64,000 bases of DNA from Panulirus ornatus. Its lineage: Eukaryota > Arthropoda > Malacostraca > Decapoda > Palinuridae. Both the position numbers and the translations under genes were made by a program. Numbering within the stretch: the first letter of the stretch is position 1; each line of letters starts with the position of its first letter. The DNA lies in the NCBI RefSeq assembly GCF_036320965.1, contig NC_092230.1, positions 48,971,594 through 49,035,593 on the forward strand, read 5' to 3'. This document shows, one piece after another, positions 45,409-57,609 of the stretch. The notes under the pieces were generated by a model. It searched no databases, was not told the DNA's origin, and saw only the letters and a program-made list of their open reading frames with translations.

Positions 45409-46885
45409 TGTGGGAGGTAAATTGTTAGAAGCAGTGAAAAGTTTTTATCGAGGATGTAAGGCATGTGTACGTGTAGGAAGAGTGGAAAGTGATTGGTTTT
45501 CAGTGAATGTTGGTTTGCGGCAGGGGTGCGTGATGTCTCCATGATTGTTTAATTTGTTTATGGATGGGGTTGTTAGGGAGGTGAATGCAAGAGTTTTGGA
45601 AAGGGGCAAGTACACAGTCTGTTGTGGATGAGAGGTTGGGAAGTGAGTCAGTTGTTGTTTGCTGATGATACAGCGCTGATGGCTGATTCGTGTGAGAAAC
45701 TGCAGAAGCTGGTGACTGAGTTTGGTAAAGTGTGTGAAAGAAGAAAACTGAGAGTAAATGTGAATAAGAGCAAGGTTATTAGGTATGGTAGGGTTGAGGG
45801 ACAAGTGAATTGGGGAGGTAAGTTTGAATGGAGCAAAAGTGGAGGAAGTGAAGTGATTTAGATATCTGGGAGTGGATTTGGCAGTGGATGGAACCATGGA
45901 AGCAGAAGTGAATCATAGGGTGGGGGAGGGGGCGAAAGTTCTGGGAGCATTGAAAAATATGTGGAAGTCGAGAATGTTATCTTGGAAAGCAAAAATGGGC
46001 ATATTTGAAGGAATAGTGGTTCCAACAATGATACATGGTTGCGAGGAGTGGGCTATAGATAGAGTTGTGCAGAGGAGTGTGGATGTGCTGGAAATGAGAT
46101 GTTTGAGGACAATATGTGGTGTGAGGTGGTTTGATCGTGTAAGTAATAATAGGGTAAAAGAGATGTGTGGTAGTAAAAAGAGTGTGGTTGAGAGAGCAGA
46201 AGAGGGTGTTTTGAAATGGTTTGGTCACATGGAGAGAATGAGTGAGGAAAGATTGACCAAGAGGATATATGTGTCGGAGGTGGAGGGAACGAGGAGAAGT
46301 GGGAGACCAAATTGGAGGTGGAAAGATGGAGTGAAAAAGATTTTGAGTGATCGGGGCCTGAACATATAGGAGGGTGAAAGGCGTGCAAGGAATAGAGTGA
46401 ATTGGAACGATGTGGTATACCGGGGTTGACATGCTGTCAGTGGATTGAACCAGGGCATGTGAAGTGTCTGAGATAAACCATGGAAAGTTCTGTGGGGCGT
46501 GGATGTGGAATGGGAGCTGTGGTTTTGGTGCATTATACATGACAGCTAGAGACTGAGTGTGAATGAATGTGGCCTTTGTTGTCTTTTTCTAGCGCTACCT
46601 CGTGCACATGAGGGGGAGGGGGTTGTTTTTCCATGTGTGGTGAGGTGGCGATGGGAATGAATAAAGGCAGACAGTATGAATTATGTACATGTGTATATAT
46701 GTAAATGTCTGTGTGTGTGTATATATGTATATGTTGAGATGTATAGGTAAGTATATTTGCGTGTGTGGACGTGTATGTATATACATGTGTATGTGAGTGG
46801 GTTGGGCCATTTCTTTCATCTGTTTCCTTGCGCTACCTCGCAAACGTGGGAGGGTAGACAGCGATAAAGCAAAATAAATAAATGA
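45409..46885 (+). mobile_element. LINE-A copy L23, 5' truncated, diverged, long 3' UTR
   Basis: Starts 'GTGTGGGAGGTAAATTG' (GVGGKLLEAVKSFYRG). Stops at 45542-45544 (TGG to TGA in 'MSPW'), frame change near 45600, TAG at about 46366. LLFADDTAL present. 3' UTR long form, tail 'AAAATAAATAAATG'. Confidence 0.85.
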
Positions 46886-46894
46886 ATAAATATA

Positions 46895-49800
46895 TAAGAT
46901 GCGGGAGACAGCAACTAAGTATAATAAAAAAGACAAAACATCAACATATACACATATACATACACATATACAGACATACACATATATACACATTTACATA
47001 TTCATACTTGCTTGCCTTCATCAATTTCTGTCACCAACCCGCCCCACAGGAAACAGTATTGCTACCCCAAGGTCCAGTGAGGTAGTGCCAGGAAACAGGC
47101 AAAAAAGGCCACATTTATTCACACTCAGTTTCTAGCTGGCATGTGTAATGCACCGAAATCATAGCTTCCTATCCACACCTAGGCCCCACAGATCTTTCCA
47201 TGGCTTACCCTAGATGCTTCACATCCCCTGGTTCAGTTCATTGACCACACGTCAACCCCAGTATATCACATCGTTCCAATTCACTCTGTTCCTTGCACGA
47301 CTCTCACTCTCCTGTATGTTTAAGCCCCAGTCACTCAAAATCTTTTTCACTCCATCCTTCCACCTCCAATGTGGTCTCCTGCTTCTTCTTGTTTCCTCCA
47401 CCTCTGACTCATATATCCTCTTTGTCAAACTTTCGTCTCGCATTCTCTTCATATGTCCAAACCATTTCAACACACCCTCTTTTGCTCTCTTAACCACACT
47501 TTTTATTTCCACACATCTCTCTTACCCCTTCATTACTTACTTGATCAAACTACCTCACACCACATATTGTCCTCAAACATCTCATTTCCAACACATCCAC
47601 CCTCCTCTGTACAACCCTATCTAAAGCCCATGTCTCACAACCATATAACATTGTTGGAACACTCTTCCTTCAAACAAACCCATTTTTGCTCTCCAAGATA
47701 ATGTTCTCTCCTTCCACACATTCTTCATTGCGCCCAGAACCTTTGCCCTCTCTCTCTCCCACCCTGTGACTGACTTCCACTTCCATGTTCCATTTGCTGC
47801 AAAGTCCACTCCCAGATATCTAAAACACTTCACTTCCTTCAATTTTTATCCATTCAATCTTACATCCCAATTAACCTGTCCTCAACCCTACTGAACCTAA
47901 TAACTTTGCTCTTATTCACATTTACTCGCAGCTTTCTCCTTTTAAACCCTTTTTCAAATTCAGTCACTAACCTCTGCAGTTTCTCACTTGAATCAGCCAC
48001 TAGAGCTTTATCATTGGCAAACAACACCTGACTCACTTCCCATGCCCTTTCATCCCCAACAGACAGCATACTTGCCCCTCTCTCCAAAAGTCTTGCATTT
48101 ACCTCCCTAGCCACCCCATCCATAAACAAATTAAACAACCAAGGGGACATCACACACCCCTGATGCAGACTGACATTCACTGGGAACCAATCACTCTTCT
48201 CTCTTCCTGCTTATGCACATGCCTTACATCCTTGGTAAAAGCTTTACACTGCTTCTAGCAACTTACCTCCCACCCATATACTCTTAAGAATTAAGACCTT
48301 CCACAACACATATCTATTACCCCTATCATATCCCTTCTCCAGATCATTAAATTCTACACACAAATCCATCCAGTTATCAAAGTATTTCTCACTCACATTC
48401 TTCAAAGCAAACACCTGATCCACACATCCTCTACCACTTCTGAAACCACACTACTTTTCCCCAGTCTGATGCTCCATACATGCTTTCACCCTCTCAGTCA
48501 GTACCCTTCCTTATAGATTCCCAGGAATACTTAACAAACTTATTATTTCTCTGTAATTAGAACACTCACCTTTATCCCCTTTGCCTTTGTACAATGGCAC
48601 TATGCATGCATTCCGCCAATCCTCAGGCACTACACCATGGTCCATACATACACTGAATATCCTTACCAACCAATTAACAATACTCTCACTCCCTTTTTGA
48701 ATGAATTGTACTGCAGTACCATCCAAACCTGCCACCTTGCCAGATTTCATCTTCTGCAAAGCCTTCAATACCTCTTCTTTCTAAACTAAACCATTCTCTC
48801 TGACCCTCTCACTTTGCACACCACCTTGACCAAAACGCCCTGTATCTTCCACTCTGTCATCAAACACATTAAACAAGCCTTCAAAATACTCACTCCATCT
48901 CCTCACTTTATCACTGCCTGTTATTACTTCCCTACATGCCCCATTTGCAGATGTTCTCATTTGTTCTCATGTCTTACGCAGGTTATTTACCTCCTCCCAA
49001 AACATCTTTTTATTCCCCATAAAGTCTTCTAATACTCTCTCACCTCAACTCTCATTTGCCCTCTTTTCCAACCCTTGCACCTTTCTCTAGACCTCCTGCC
49101 GCTTTCTTTTATACCTCTCCCAGTCATTTGCACTCCTTCCTTGCAAGTATCATCCAAACTCCTCTCTTTTCTCTTTCATTAACAACTTTACTTCTTCATC
49201 TCACCACTCACTACCCTTTGTATTCTGCCCACCTTCCACCTTTCTCATGCCACATGTATCTCTTGCACAAGCCATCACTGCTTCCCTAAATACACCCCGT
49301 TCCTCACCCACTTCCCTCACATCATTTGCTCTCACCTTTTGCCATTCTACACTCAGTCTCTTGTGGTACTTCCTCACATAAGTCTCCTTTCCAAGCTCAC
49401 TTACTCTCGCCACTCTCTTCTCCTCAATATTCTCGCTTCTTTTTTGAAAACCTCTACAAATTTTCACCTTTGCCTCCACAGGATAGTGATCAGACATCCC
49501 CTCTCAGCACATTGACATCCAAAAGTCTCTCTTTTATACGCCTATCAATCAACACGTAATCCGATAATGCCCTTTCACCATCTCTCCTACTCAAGTATGT
49601 ATGCTTATGTATATCTCTCTTTTTAAATCAGGTACTCCCAATCACCAGTCCTTTTTCAGCACTCAAATCCACAAGCTCCTCACCATTTCCATTCACAACA
49701 CCGAATACCCCATGTACACCAATTATACCTTCAACTGCCACATTACTAACCTTTGCATTCAAATCACCCATCACTAAAACCTGGTCTTGTGCATCAAAGC

Positions 49801-49936
49801 TGCTGACACACTCACTCAGCTGCTCCCAAAACGCTTGTCTCTCATGATCTTTCTTCTCATGACCAGGTGCATAATCAACAATAATCACCCATCTCTCTCC
49901 ATCCACTTTCAGTTTTACCCACAACAATCTAATCAT
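46895..49936 (-). mobile_element. Old LINE-A copy L24, nearly 3 kb, decayed
   Basis: On - strand, high to low: endonuclease 'RLLWVKLKVDGERWVIIVDY', 'VLVMGDLNAKVSNVAVEG', 'MSDHYPVEAKVKICRGFQKR', linker, RT 'MKSGKVAGLDGTAVQFIQKG', 'NACIVPLYKGKGDKGECSNY', '[18 protein letters not shown]', 'LFANDKALVADS' (FADD degraded to FAND), C-terminal 'RAKEGVLKWFGHMKRMRDES', then long 3' UTR to about 46935. A separate 30-bp + strand tail ('GCGGGAGACAGCAACTAAG') sits at 46899-46930. 5' end missing. Numerous indels and stops. Confidence 0.82.
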
Positions 49937-52015
49937 TCAAAACTTTTAATACTTTTGATTTATTTTACATATTTGTAAATATTTCACTTAGAGGAAATAT
50001 TGATATATGTAAGCAAATAACATGAAGTCCTTCATAAGTGCTGCCTGGGACTCTTCTGTGGCCAGTCTCTTGCACAACTCCATCTTCTTTTCAGGGCTTA
50101 ACACATTCATCTAGACATTGAAGGCTTCAGAGAGCCTGTCAGACAATAGCTGACGATAGTTAAAAGGTGCCATTTTCCACAGTAGGGTGCACAAAGTACA
50201 CAAATGTGCAAGAATATCGCACAACACACACCAGAAAGCACCAGTTCCACAAAACATTGGGTAGTGAGTACACTGTTTGGTGTAGTATGGTGCACACTTG
50301 ATTTGAAATTTTTTTAAGATTGTTTTATAATTATTTTGTTTTGTATAATAGAAGGTTGCCAACCAAAACTGAAAAAAATTCATTGTTTTTAACATATTGC
50401 TAGCACAGAATGTGGATTACAGAGGTTTTGCTATACAATAGATCAGAGGCATCCTAGAAAAATTCTTAAGGGTGCTGGTAAAGTGACAAAATTGATTTTA
50501 GTAAAGATTATGGCTGGAGATTAGGGGAAAAAGACTTCATTAGATAAGAAAGGTATTTGACATAATACTGTAATGTTCTCTTGATTTCTTTCAAATCTTA
50601 TCATTTGCATTGTTTTTATGTTTAACTCAGTGGGGGGAGAAGGTCTCTTAGTAACAGTGTTATGGTTATGGGGTTATGACACGTTTTTTGATATCACATT
50701 TGCACATATTTTATTGATTCATTCTCATATACAGAAATTATGTAGTGTATACAAAATCATTTGAGATCATATGATTTCCATAATGCAAATATTGCACATC
50801 ACTGTTTGCTTCACCTACCATTCAGGAAATCATACAGCACACTGCTCATGACACAGCTTGTATTTCTTGTGCTTTTTCTGTTCAGAAAAATTTCTCACAC
50901 CCTTCATCTTCCCTATGGTTTATAATGACATCCGGAGGGAGACAATGAGGAGATAATACCAATAGTTAGCAGAGGTTAAATTATCCCAGTAAACTGGACT
51001 AATCTAATGTCTTGTTACTAAATGAGGCTGTTTATCATATTGCACCAGACAACCTGTCTTATACAGTTGCACACTGTCATTGATATACTAAATATGCTTT
51101 CTCAAAGGCATCTACAAGATGTCATAAATGCTCTTTACATTAGTAGCATGTTAGTGCATACATGCATCATAAAAGCAAAAATGTTATATTGTAGTCCCTA
51201 TATGTGTAGAGAAAACATTTTCTCATGAAACATGAATACATTTGCTTACCATATGTGTTGTAGTAGTAGGAACATTGTCATCAGTAATCATGAGAGATTT
51301 ATGCATGGTTGAAGGAAATCGCTGCAGTCCTTCCATGACAATCAATATCCCCAGGCCCACACCAGGAATGATAGTTAAAACATGATGTATGCCCTGTAGT
51401 TATTACATGAATCTTTATGTGGAAAAGGTGTATGTAAATCTTTGCATTGTAAAATGCATGGCTGTGTTGTCAGAGGCATTACAAGGTAATCCTGTGGACT
51501 CCCCACACATTTAGTGCTATATTTAAGGGTAAAGGAGTATGTTGATATTGATTACTGTAGTAATCCTTAATTCTTTATTATCCTTAACTTTTAAGAATGT
51601 CTCAAGCACTTTTGGAATTAGTACGTGTTTTGTCTTTTAGCTAAGGAAGACATATTAAGTATAAAAGCTGGCAGTAGAATATTATGGAGAAATTTAAATT
51701 TTGTAACTAAATTGTAATTGATTTGAAAGTTTTATTGAAATCATGAGGCTTTATAGAAATGCAAAATTTCTGCAGATATAACAGTGCTTCACAGTTACAT
51801 AATACCAGTATGTTGTATACTACTGTGTTGCATTATTACCCTTCATGATCATTTACTAGTTTTATTTAGTTTAGTACATCTCTTTTTACCAAGTCATTAT
51901 TACAAAAAATATTGTATGTAAAAGTAAAAGAAAGTATTACTACATCATGAAAGGTTATTTAACAGTAGAGTGATTTCCTGCAGTTTGATATATTAACACT
52001 AGCACTTACTTGCAG
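49937..52015. other. Intron sequence, nothing recognised
   Basis: About 2.1 kb of AT-rich DNA. No supported coding region; ends with the acceptor 'GCACTTACTTGCAG' at 52015. Confidence 0.5.
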
Positions 52016-52278
52016 GGACTCAGAACATCATCCGTCGCCAGAGCTTAGTCAAACTACATTCTCTTACCATTGAGGCCCCTATCACACGAGTTTTCAACAT
52101 AATTACTGCTGCTCAGGAAAACTCTCCTGCCTATGTTGCACAAGCTTTGGAGAAGGTTCTGGAGATACTGCGGTCAACAGAACTCTACTCCCCACAACTA
52201 ATATCAGCTGGCCATGATAATGTGAAACCTGTCCCTGCTGACCCTGTTGCAACTGATCTCCTTGGTGGACTCTTGGCG
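52016..52278 (+). CDS. PDE8: PDE8-family phosphodiesterase, exon (linker with TIEAPIT signature)
   Basis: 263 bp; one base from the previous exon completes GGG, ends in phase 0 (GCG|GTAGGT). Encodes 'GTQNIIRRQSLVKLHSLTIE', 'APITRVFNIITAAQENSPAY', 'VAQALEKVLEILRSTELYSP' and 'ATDLLGGLLA'. This is the most conserved PDE8 segment outside the catalytic domain (RRHSS..IHSMTIEAPIT...INAAQESSP..EALDRVLEILRTTELYSP...NDLVGGL) and is the strongest evidence for the gene. 'RRQS' is a consensus site for cAMP-dependent protein kinase in the position known to be phosphorylated in mammalian PDE8A (established for the mammalian protein, inferred here). Confidence 0.93.
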
Positions 52279-52762
52279 GTAGGTTTAACTCTGATTGCAA
52301 GGTCAACCAATTTGTTTTTTACTTCATCTGCATTTGGGGATGGACTACTTGGTCTTAACACAATCTTCTCCAGACCCTATTATCAACACATGCACTTCTC
52401 TAGCCATCCATATTATACTTTAACTTTAATGCAGTACACCTTTGAGTAACCCTTGTCATTCCAACAAAGCTCCACTCAACCCCCAATCCTGTGGAGTTGT
52501 GGCTGGGGACCACCAGTTTTGCAAAATGAATTACCACAGAGGGTACTTGTCACAATGTTTGTGAGCTTCAATCCTCCAGCTGTCTGTGGCAGGATATGTA
52601 GATTCTTTTGATGAAATGTGAGAGGAATAAGGGATAAATGTAAAGAGATGGGAATATTAGATATCCTTGACAAAGTTAGTCTAGATATATTAGGTGTGCA
52701 TAAGACAAAGTTAAATGTTAGTGAAACATTTGACTAAAATTCATGTGTTACTGAATCAAAAT
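52279..52762. other. Intron sequence; part related to repeat RA
   Basis: 52480-52530 contains 'CCAGTTTTGCAAAAT', the reverse of a segment in RA copy 2 (60195-60215). Otherwise nothing recognised. Confidence 0.4.
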
Positions 52763-52764
52763 TA

Positions 52765-55553
52765 CAGGTCAGGAATCCAAGATCTGAAATTCCTACGACC
52801 AGATATGCTTCAGAATTTGGAATTTTTGGATTTTTGGAATATCAGGATAATTATTGTAGTTAACCCAGTGGGGTCCACAGTGTAGCCATGAATTTTTATA
52901 CAGATATGGTAGCTCGCCCAGCAGTGTCTCGGGAATGTTTAATTCTATAACAGCTATAAATACCCATTGTATACTGAAATGGACAACCTACTTTGGAAGG
53001 CTTGACAAACCACTCACTGCTTTCCTCTCCCACTTCACTACCACTTACCTGAATCCCTCATCACCAGGATTATCAATATAAATCTTTACTGTTTGAGTTA
53101 TGGACAAAGAACCATACCTCAGGAAAACAAAAAGCCCAAGGGGAGACAGTGGTGTTCCTTTAGGGGAAGCAGTATTCCTTAGTGGGAAGTGAAGGTGGCA
53201 CCCACCACTCTGCAAGCAGTGAGCGTGTGAGATGAGTGATGCATGAGTTATGTACTCTAATAATGTTGATCCACAAATGTCTCATGAGGTAGGCAAAGTC
53301 TTCATAACTCACAGGATAAATGAATGAACATCTTTCTAAGTTTTCTTTTATTTCATGAGAGCTCTTCATGGGGGAATAACGAAAGATTAGTACATGAAGG
53401 TATATGAACAAATCTGAAAGGAACAGGTCTCCTAGCCTGACCTACATGAGAAATAAGAGTGCACCTGAAGAACATGGTTCCCAACCCAAACTCTAATGAA
53501 TTCAGTCTGGGATACATCAGATTATGAAGATGTACCATAATGTGGTGAGTGAAGCAGTTATGGTAGTGTTAACAAAACGCATTATACATTTGTCTTTCAA
53601 AGCTTACCTATAATTTTCCCATAATGATTTTGAAACTCAGTATATTTGAGTTGTAACCTGAGAGCTATACTTCAGGGAATTAATGGGCCTGTAGCTGATG
53701 ATGAAGCTTTGTTACTTTGGAGAAAAGAGTATTCCTTGGTGGGAAGTGGAGTTGGTGCACACAGCTTCACAGACAACAAGTGTGTGTATTGACTGGTGTG
53801 TGAGTTAACATGTTCTGTAATAATGTTGATCCAAAATCTTCATAACTCCAGAAAAATAAAAGAACACCTTCCCAAGTTTTCATCTGTTTTCCAAGACCTC
53901 GACAGGGAGTACAGCAAAAGAACATTACGTGAAGGTATAGGAACAGGGCTGAGGAACAAAGCTGCACCTAAGGAACATGATGGCCAACCCAGCTTCATGT
54001 GATTTCAGTCCAGACTATAGTGAGTTCTGAAGATGTACCATAATGTTTGAAAAATGTTGTGAGTGAAGTGGCTATGGTAATGTTGACAAAACATAGCTCA
54101 TGTTTATCTTTGAAAGCTTATGGATGATTTTACTCTAGTATCATTGAGCTATTAATGGAGAACTTTACTTCAGAAATATAGTGGACCTGATGACAGGAAG
54201 GAAACTGCTTTTTTTTGGTGCACACTGCTCAGCAGACACTGAGATCCACCAAAGTACATCTGTATTTTAGCTTTGGTACAGTATCTACGTTGTCTTAAGA
54301 TTTTGCATGAATCTCATTGTTATGGAACTGGTATGCCAAAATTGTCTATGATAAAACTTTGAAGGTTCTGGTGGATGATTTGGTACTTGTGGGACCACCA
54401 CTCAACAGTGTGTTTACCAAACTTACTTAACCAGGCATTTGAGGATAGCATTGCATTTTTACTATCATACCGGTAAGATATGGTCACTGTTTCATTCATA
54501 TCAGTAATACAGATTTGTATATCATCTATGACTTCATTAGGCAGTGAGTTCTGCTGTTTGACATTTGCCACCCCTATGATAAAGCCTAGACAGGGGCACA
54601 TTCCATATTGTATATAAACATTTCAACTAATATGATTTGCCTGCAACTATATTTTTTATTCTTGTTATGTATGAGTTTTATCTTTAGAATACAAAGGAAC
54701 TGTCAACCACTTCAACATTCTTGGATTCCTGAAAAACTGAGGTTGGCTGTTATATGAGGTAAATGATAAATGAAGGATATTTTGCCTGAGAATCCTGAGG
54801 CAATGGTTACTTGAGATCACAGGTTACTCAAGTATATATACTATATATTGTCCAGTTACTAGTGAAATGGCAACAGCTGCTACATCAGTCTAATTTACAT
54901 CATAACAGAGCATGATATATTGAAGGTAAAATAAGACATTTCAGGTATAGTCCATATATGAGAAATTGATGGAGGAAATGTTTGGTCTAGAACATAACCT
55001 CCCTTGTACCGTGGGATTTCATTACCCATACAGTGACTTTTTTCTATAATGACAGTTCACTGGGAGTGTAACCGTCATTATACGAAGATCACCTTTATTT
55101 GGATTTGTCTTTTTGGCAGATAGTGTAACATTTCCTTCTTCGAAGAGCCATAGCGAAGATTCATGGAAACCAAACAAACAACATTTGATAACAGTGGCAC
55201 CATCCATTAGTATTATATCATTCAAAATTTTGTAAATGATAGATGTTTTCTTATCCATTTCTCACTGTTACCTATGGGGGTATCTGCAGCTGTTTTTGAC
55301 ACTGTGACAGTGAAATAAAAGCCAAAAGTCAAAAAAGAGTTAGAAATTTCAGAGGAGAATGTGCATAAGTGTAACTTTTAGCAGCACTGACAAACAATAG
55401 ACTCATTAAGGCAGAGGTTAAGACTTATGGTATGCATCAAGCAAAGCTTGGAGCTGCTGGGTTTGTTTCTTACTCATGAGCAATACTCTGCAAAAGCTTC
55501 AGTTTTTGGAGGTTTTTGGATTTTAGAATCTTTGATTTTTGATTCTCTACCTG
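52765..55553. mobile_element. Putative TA-flanked DNA transposon with terminal inverted repeats
   Basis: The left end begins CAGGTCAGGAATCC and the right end, read inverted, CAGGTAGAGAATC; both continue with collinear 'TTTTTGGATTTT'-type blocks over about 80 bp (52765-52845 and 55475-55553). Each end is flanked by TA (52763-52764, 55554-55555). CAG termini with a TA duplication fit pogo/Tigger or other Tc1-mariner-superfamily elements. I saw no recognisable transposase inside, so it is probably non-autonomous or fully decayed. Confidence 0.5.
53085..54200 (+). repeat. Degenerate tandem repeat, ~0.5-kb unit, two full copies and a start of a third
   Basis: Units starting near 53085 and 53637 share in the same order 'AGTATTCCTT(A/G)GTGGGAAGTG', 'TAATAATGTTGATCCA', 'CTTCATAACTC', 'GAAGGTATA(T)GGAACA', 'GAAGATGTACCATAATGT' and 'GTGAGTGAAG'. 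A third begins near 54144 with 'GGACCTGATGA' and 'GTGCACAC'. Confidence 0.75.
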
Positions 55554-55847
55554 TACTAATATTTGCATGTGTGCAATGTAATGAAAGGATTTGAAGAATT
55601 CATTTTAGATAATACCTGAAAGAGGAGTGTAAGGAGTGGATCCAGAAGAGAAGATTAATTTGATGAGTGACAGAAATGGATGGATGGAGATGATTAAAAG
55701 ATATTAGTAGGAATGGGGACTTTGTCAGAAATATTAATGTTGAAACACTTCATAGATCAAGTGCATTAGTGGGTATGTGTGTACCGAAGTGCATACTTAC
55801 AACATAAGAATGCCCATATATATATATTATTTATTTATTATATATAT

Positions 55848-57337
55848 TGTATTGTTGACTGGTTGGTAAGGTTATTTAATGTATGTATGATTCATGGTGA
55901 GGTGCCTGAGGATTGGCGGAATGCTTGCATAGTGCCATTGTACAAAGGCAAAGGGGATAAGAGTGAGTGCTCAAATTACAGAGGTATAAGTTTGTTGAGT
56001 ATTCCTGGTAAATTATATGGGAGGGTATTGATTGAGAGGGTGAAGGCGTGTACAGAGCATCAGATTGGGAAAGAGCAGTGTGGTTTCAGAAGTGGTAGAG
56101 GATGTGTGGATCAGGTGTTTGCTTTGAAGAATGTATGTGAGAAATACTTAGAAAAGCAAATGGATTTGTATGTAGCATTTATGGATCTGGAGAAGGCATA
56201 TGATAGAGCTGATAGAGATGCTCTGTGGAAGATACTAAGAATATATGGTGTGGGAGGCAAGTTGTTAGAAGCAGTGAAAAGTTTTTATTGAGGATGTAAG
56301 GCATGTGTACGTGTAGGAAGAGAGGAAAGTGATTGGTTCTCAGTGAATGTAGGTTTGCGGCAGGGGTGTGTGATGTCTCCATGGTTGTTTAATTTGTTTA
56401 TGGATGGGGTTGTTAGGGAGGTGAATGCGAGAGTTTTGGAAAGAGGGGCAAGTATGCAGTCTGTTGGGGTTGAGAGAGCTTGGGAAGTGAGTCAGTTGTT
56501 GTTCGCTGATGATACAGCACTGGTGGCTGATTCATGTGAGAAACTGCAGAAGCTGGTAACTGAGTTTGGTAAAGTGTGTGAAAGAAGAAAGTTAAGAGTA
56601 AATGTGAATAAGAGCAAGGTAATTAGGTACAGTAGGGTTGAGGGTCAAGTCAATTGGGAGGTAAGTTTGAATGGAGAAAAACTGGAGGAAGTGAAGTGTT
56701 TTAGATATCTGGGAGTGGATCTGGCAGCGGATGGAACCATGGAAATGGAAGTGAATCATAGGGTGGGGGAGGGGGTGAAAATCCTGGGAGCCTTGAAGAA
56801 TGTGTGGAAGTCGAGAACATTATCTTGGAAAGCAAAAATGGGTACGTTTGAAGGATTAGTGGTTCCAACAATGTTGTATGGTTGTGAGGCATGGGCTATG
56901 GATAGAGTTGTGCACAGGAGGGTGGATGTGCTGGAAATGAGATGTTTGAGGACAATATGTGCTGTGAGGTGGTTTGATTGAGTAAGTAATGTAAGGGTAA
57001 GAGAGATGTGTGGAAATAAAAAGAGCGTGGTTGAGAGAGCAGAAGAGGGTGTTTTGAAATGGTTTGGTCACATAGAGAGAATGAGTGAGGAAAGATTGAC
57101 CAAGAGGATATATGTGTCGGAGGTGGAGGGAACGAGGAGAAGTGGGAGACCGAATTGGAAGTGGAAAGATGGAGTGAAAAAGATTTTGTGTGATCGGGGC
57201 CTGAACATGCAGGAGGGTGAAAGGAGGGCAAGGAATAGAGTGAATTTGATCGATGTGGTATACTTCGGTTGACGTGCTGTCAATGGATTGAATCAGGGCT
57301 TGTGAAGCGTCTGGGGTAAGCCATGGAAGGTTCTGTG
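55848..57337 (+). mobile_element. LINE-A copy L25a, 5' truncated
   Basis: Starts 'TGTATTGTTGACTGGTTGG', the same break as copy L11, next to a TA-rich tract. RT 'IVPLYKGKGDKSECSNYRG', 'FMDLEKAYDRADRDALW', FADDTALV; stops TGA near 56290 (CGA of 'FYRG' mutated) and TGA near 56980 ('RWFD*'). Coding ends near 57272 and the 3' UTR is cut at about 57337, where another LINE-A piece begins without a tail. Confidence 0.87.
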
Positions 57338-57609
57338 GGTGTGAGGTGGTTTGATAGAGTAAGTAATAATAGGTTAAGAGAGATGTGTGGTAATAAAGAG
57401 TGTGGTTGAGAGAGCAGAAGAGGGTGTTTTGAAATGGTTTGGTCACATGGAGAGAATGAATGAGGAAAGGTTGTGTCAGAGGTGGAGGGAACGAGGAGAA
57501 GTGGGAGACCAAATTGGAGGTGGAAAGATGGAGTGAAAAAGATTTTGAGTGATCGGGGCCTGGACATGCAGGAGGGTGAAAGGCGTGCAAGGAATAGAGT
57601 GAATTGGAA
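57338..57609 (+). mobile_element. LINE-A fragment L25b (C-terminal domain only)
   Basis: 'TGTGAGGTGGTTTGATAGAG' to 'GAATAGAGTGAATTGGAATG'; lacks 'SEERLTKRIYV' through a ~20-bp deletion. Joined head and tail to other LINE-A pieces in the same orientation with no A tail. Confidence 0.8.

Noticed and set aside
54320..55258. - strand frames of 93 and 78 aa inside the putative DNA element as a transposase
   Set aside because: I could not find HTH or DDE/D motifs; composition alone does not support a transposase.
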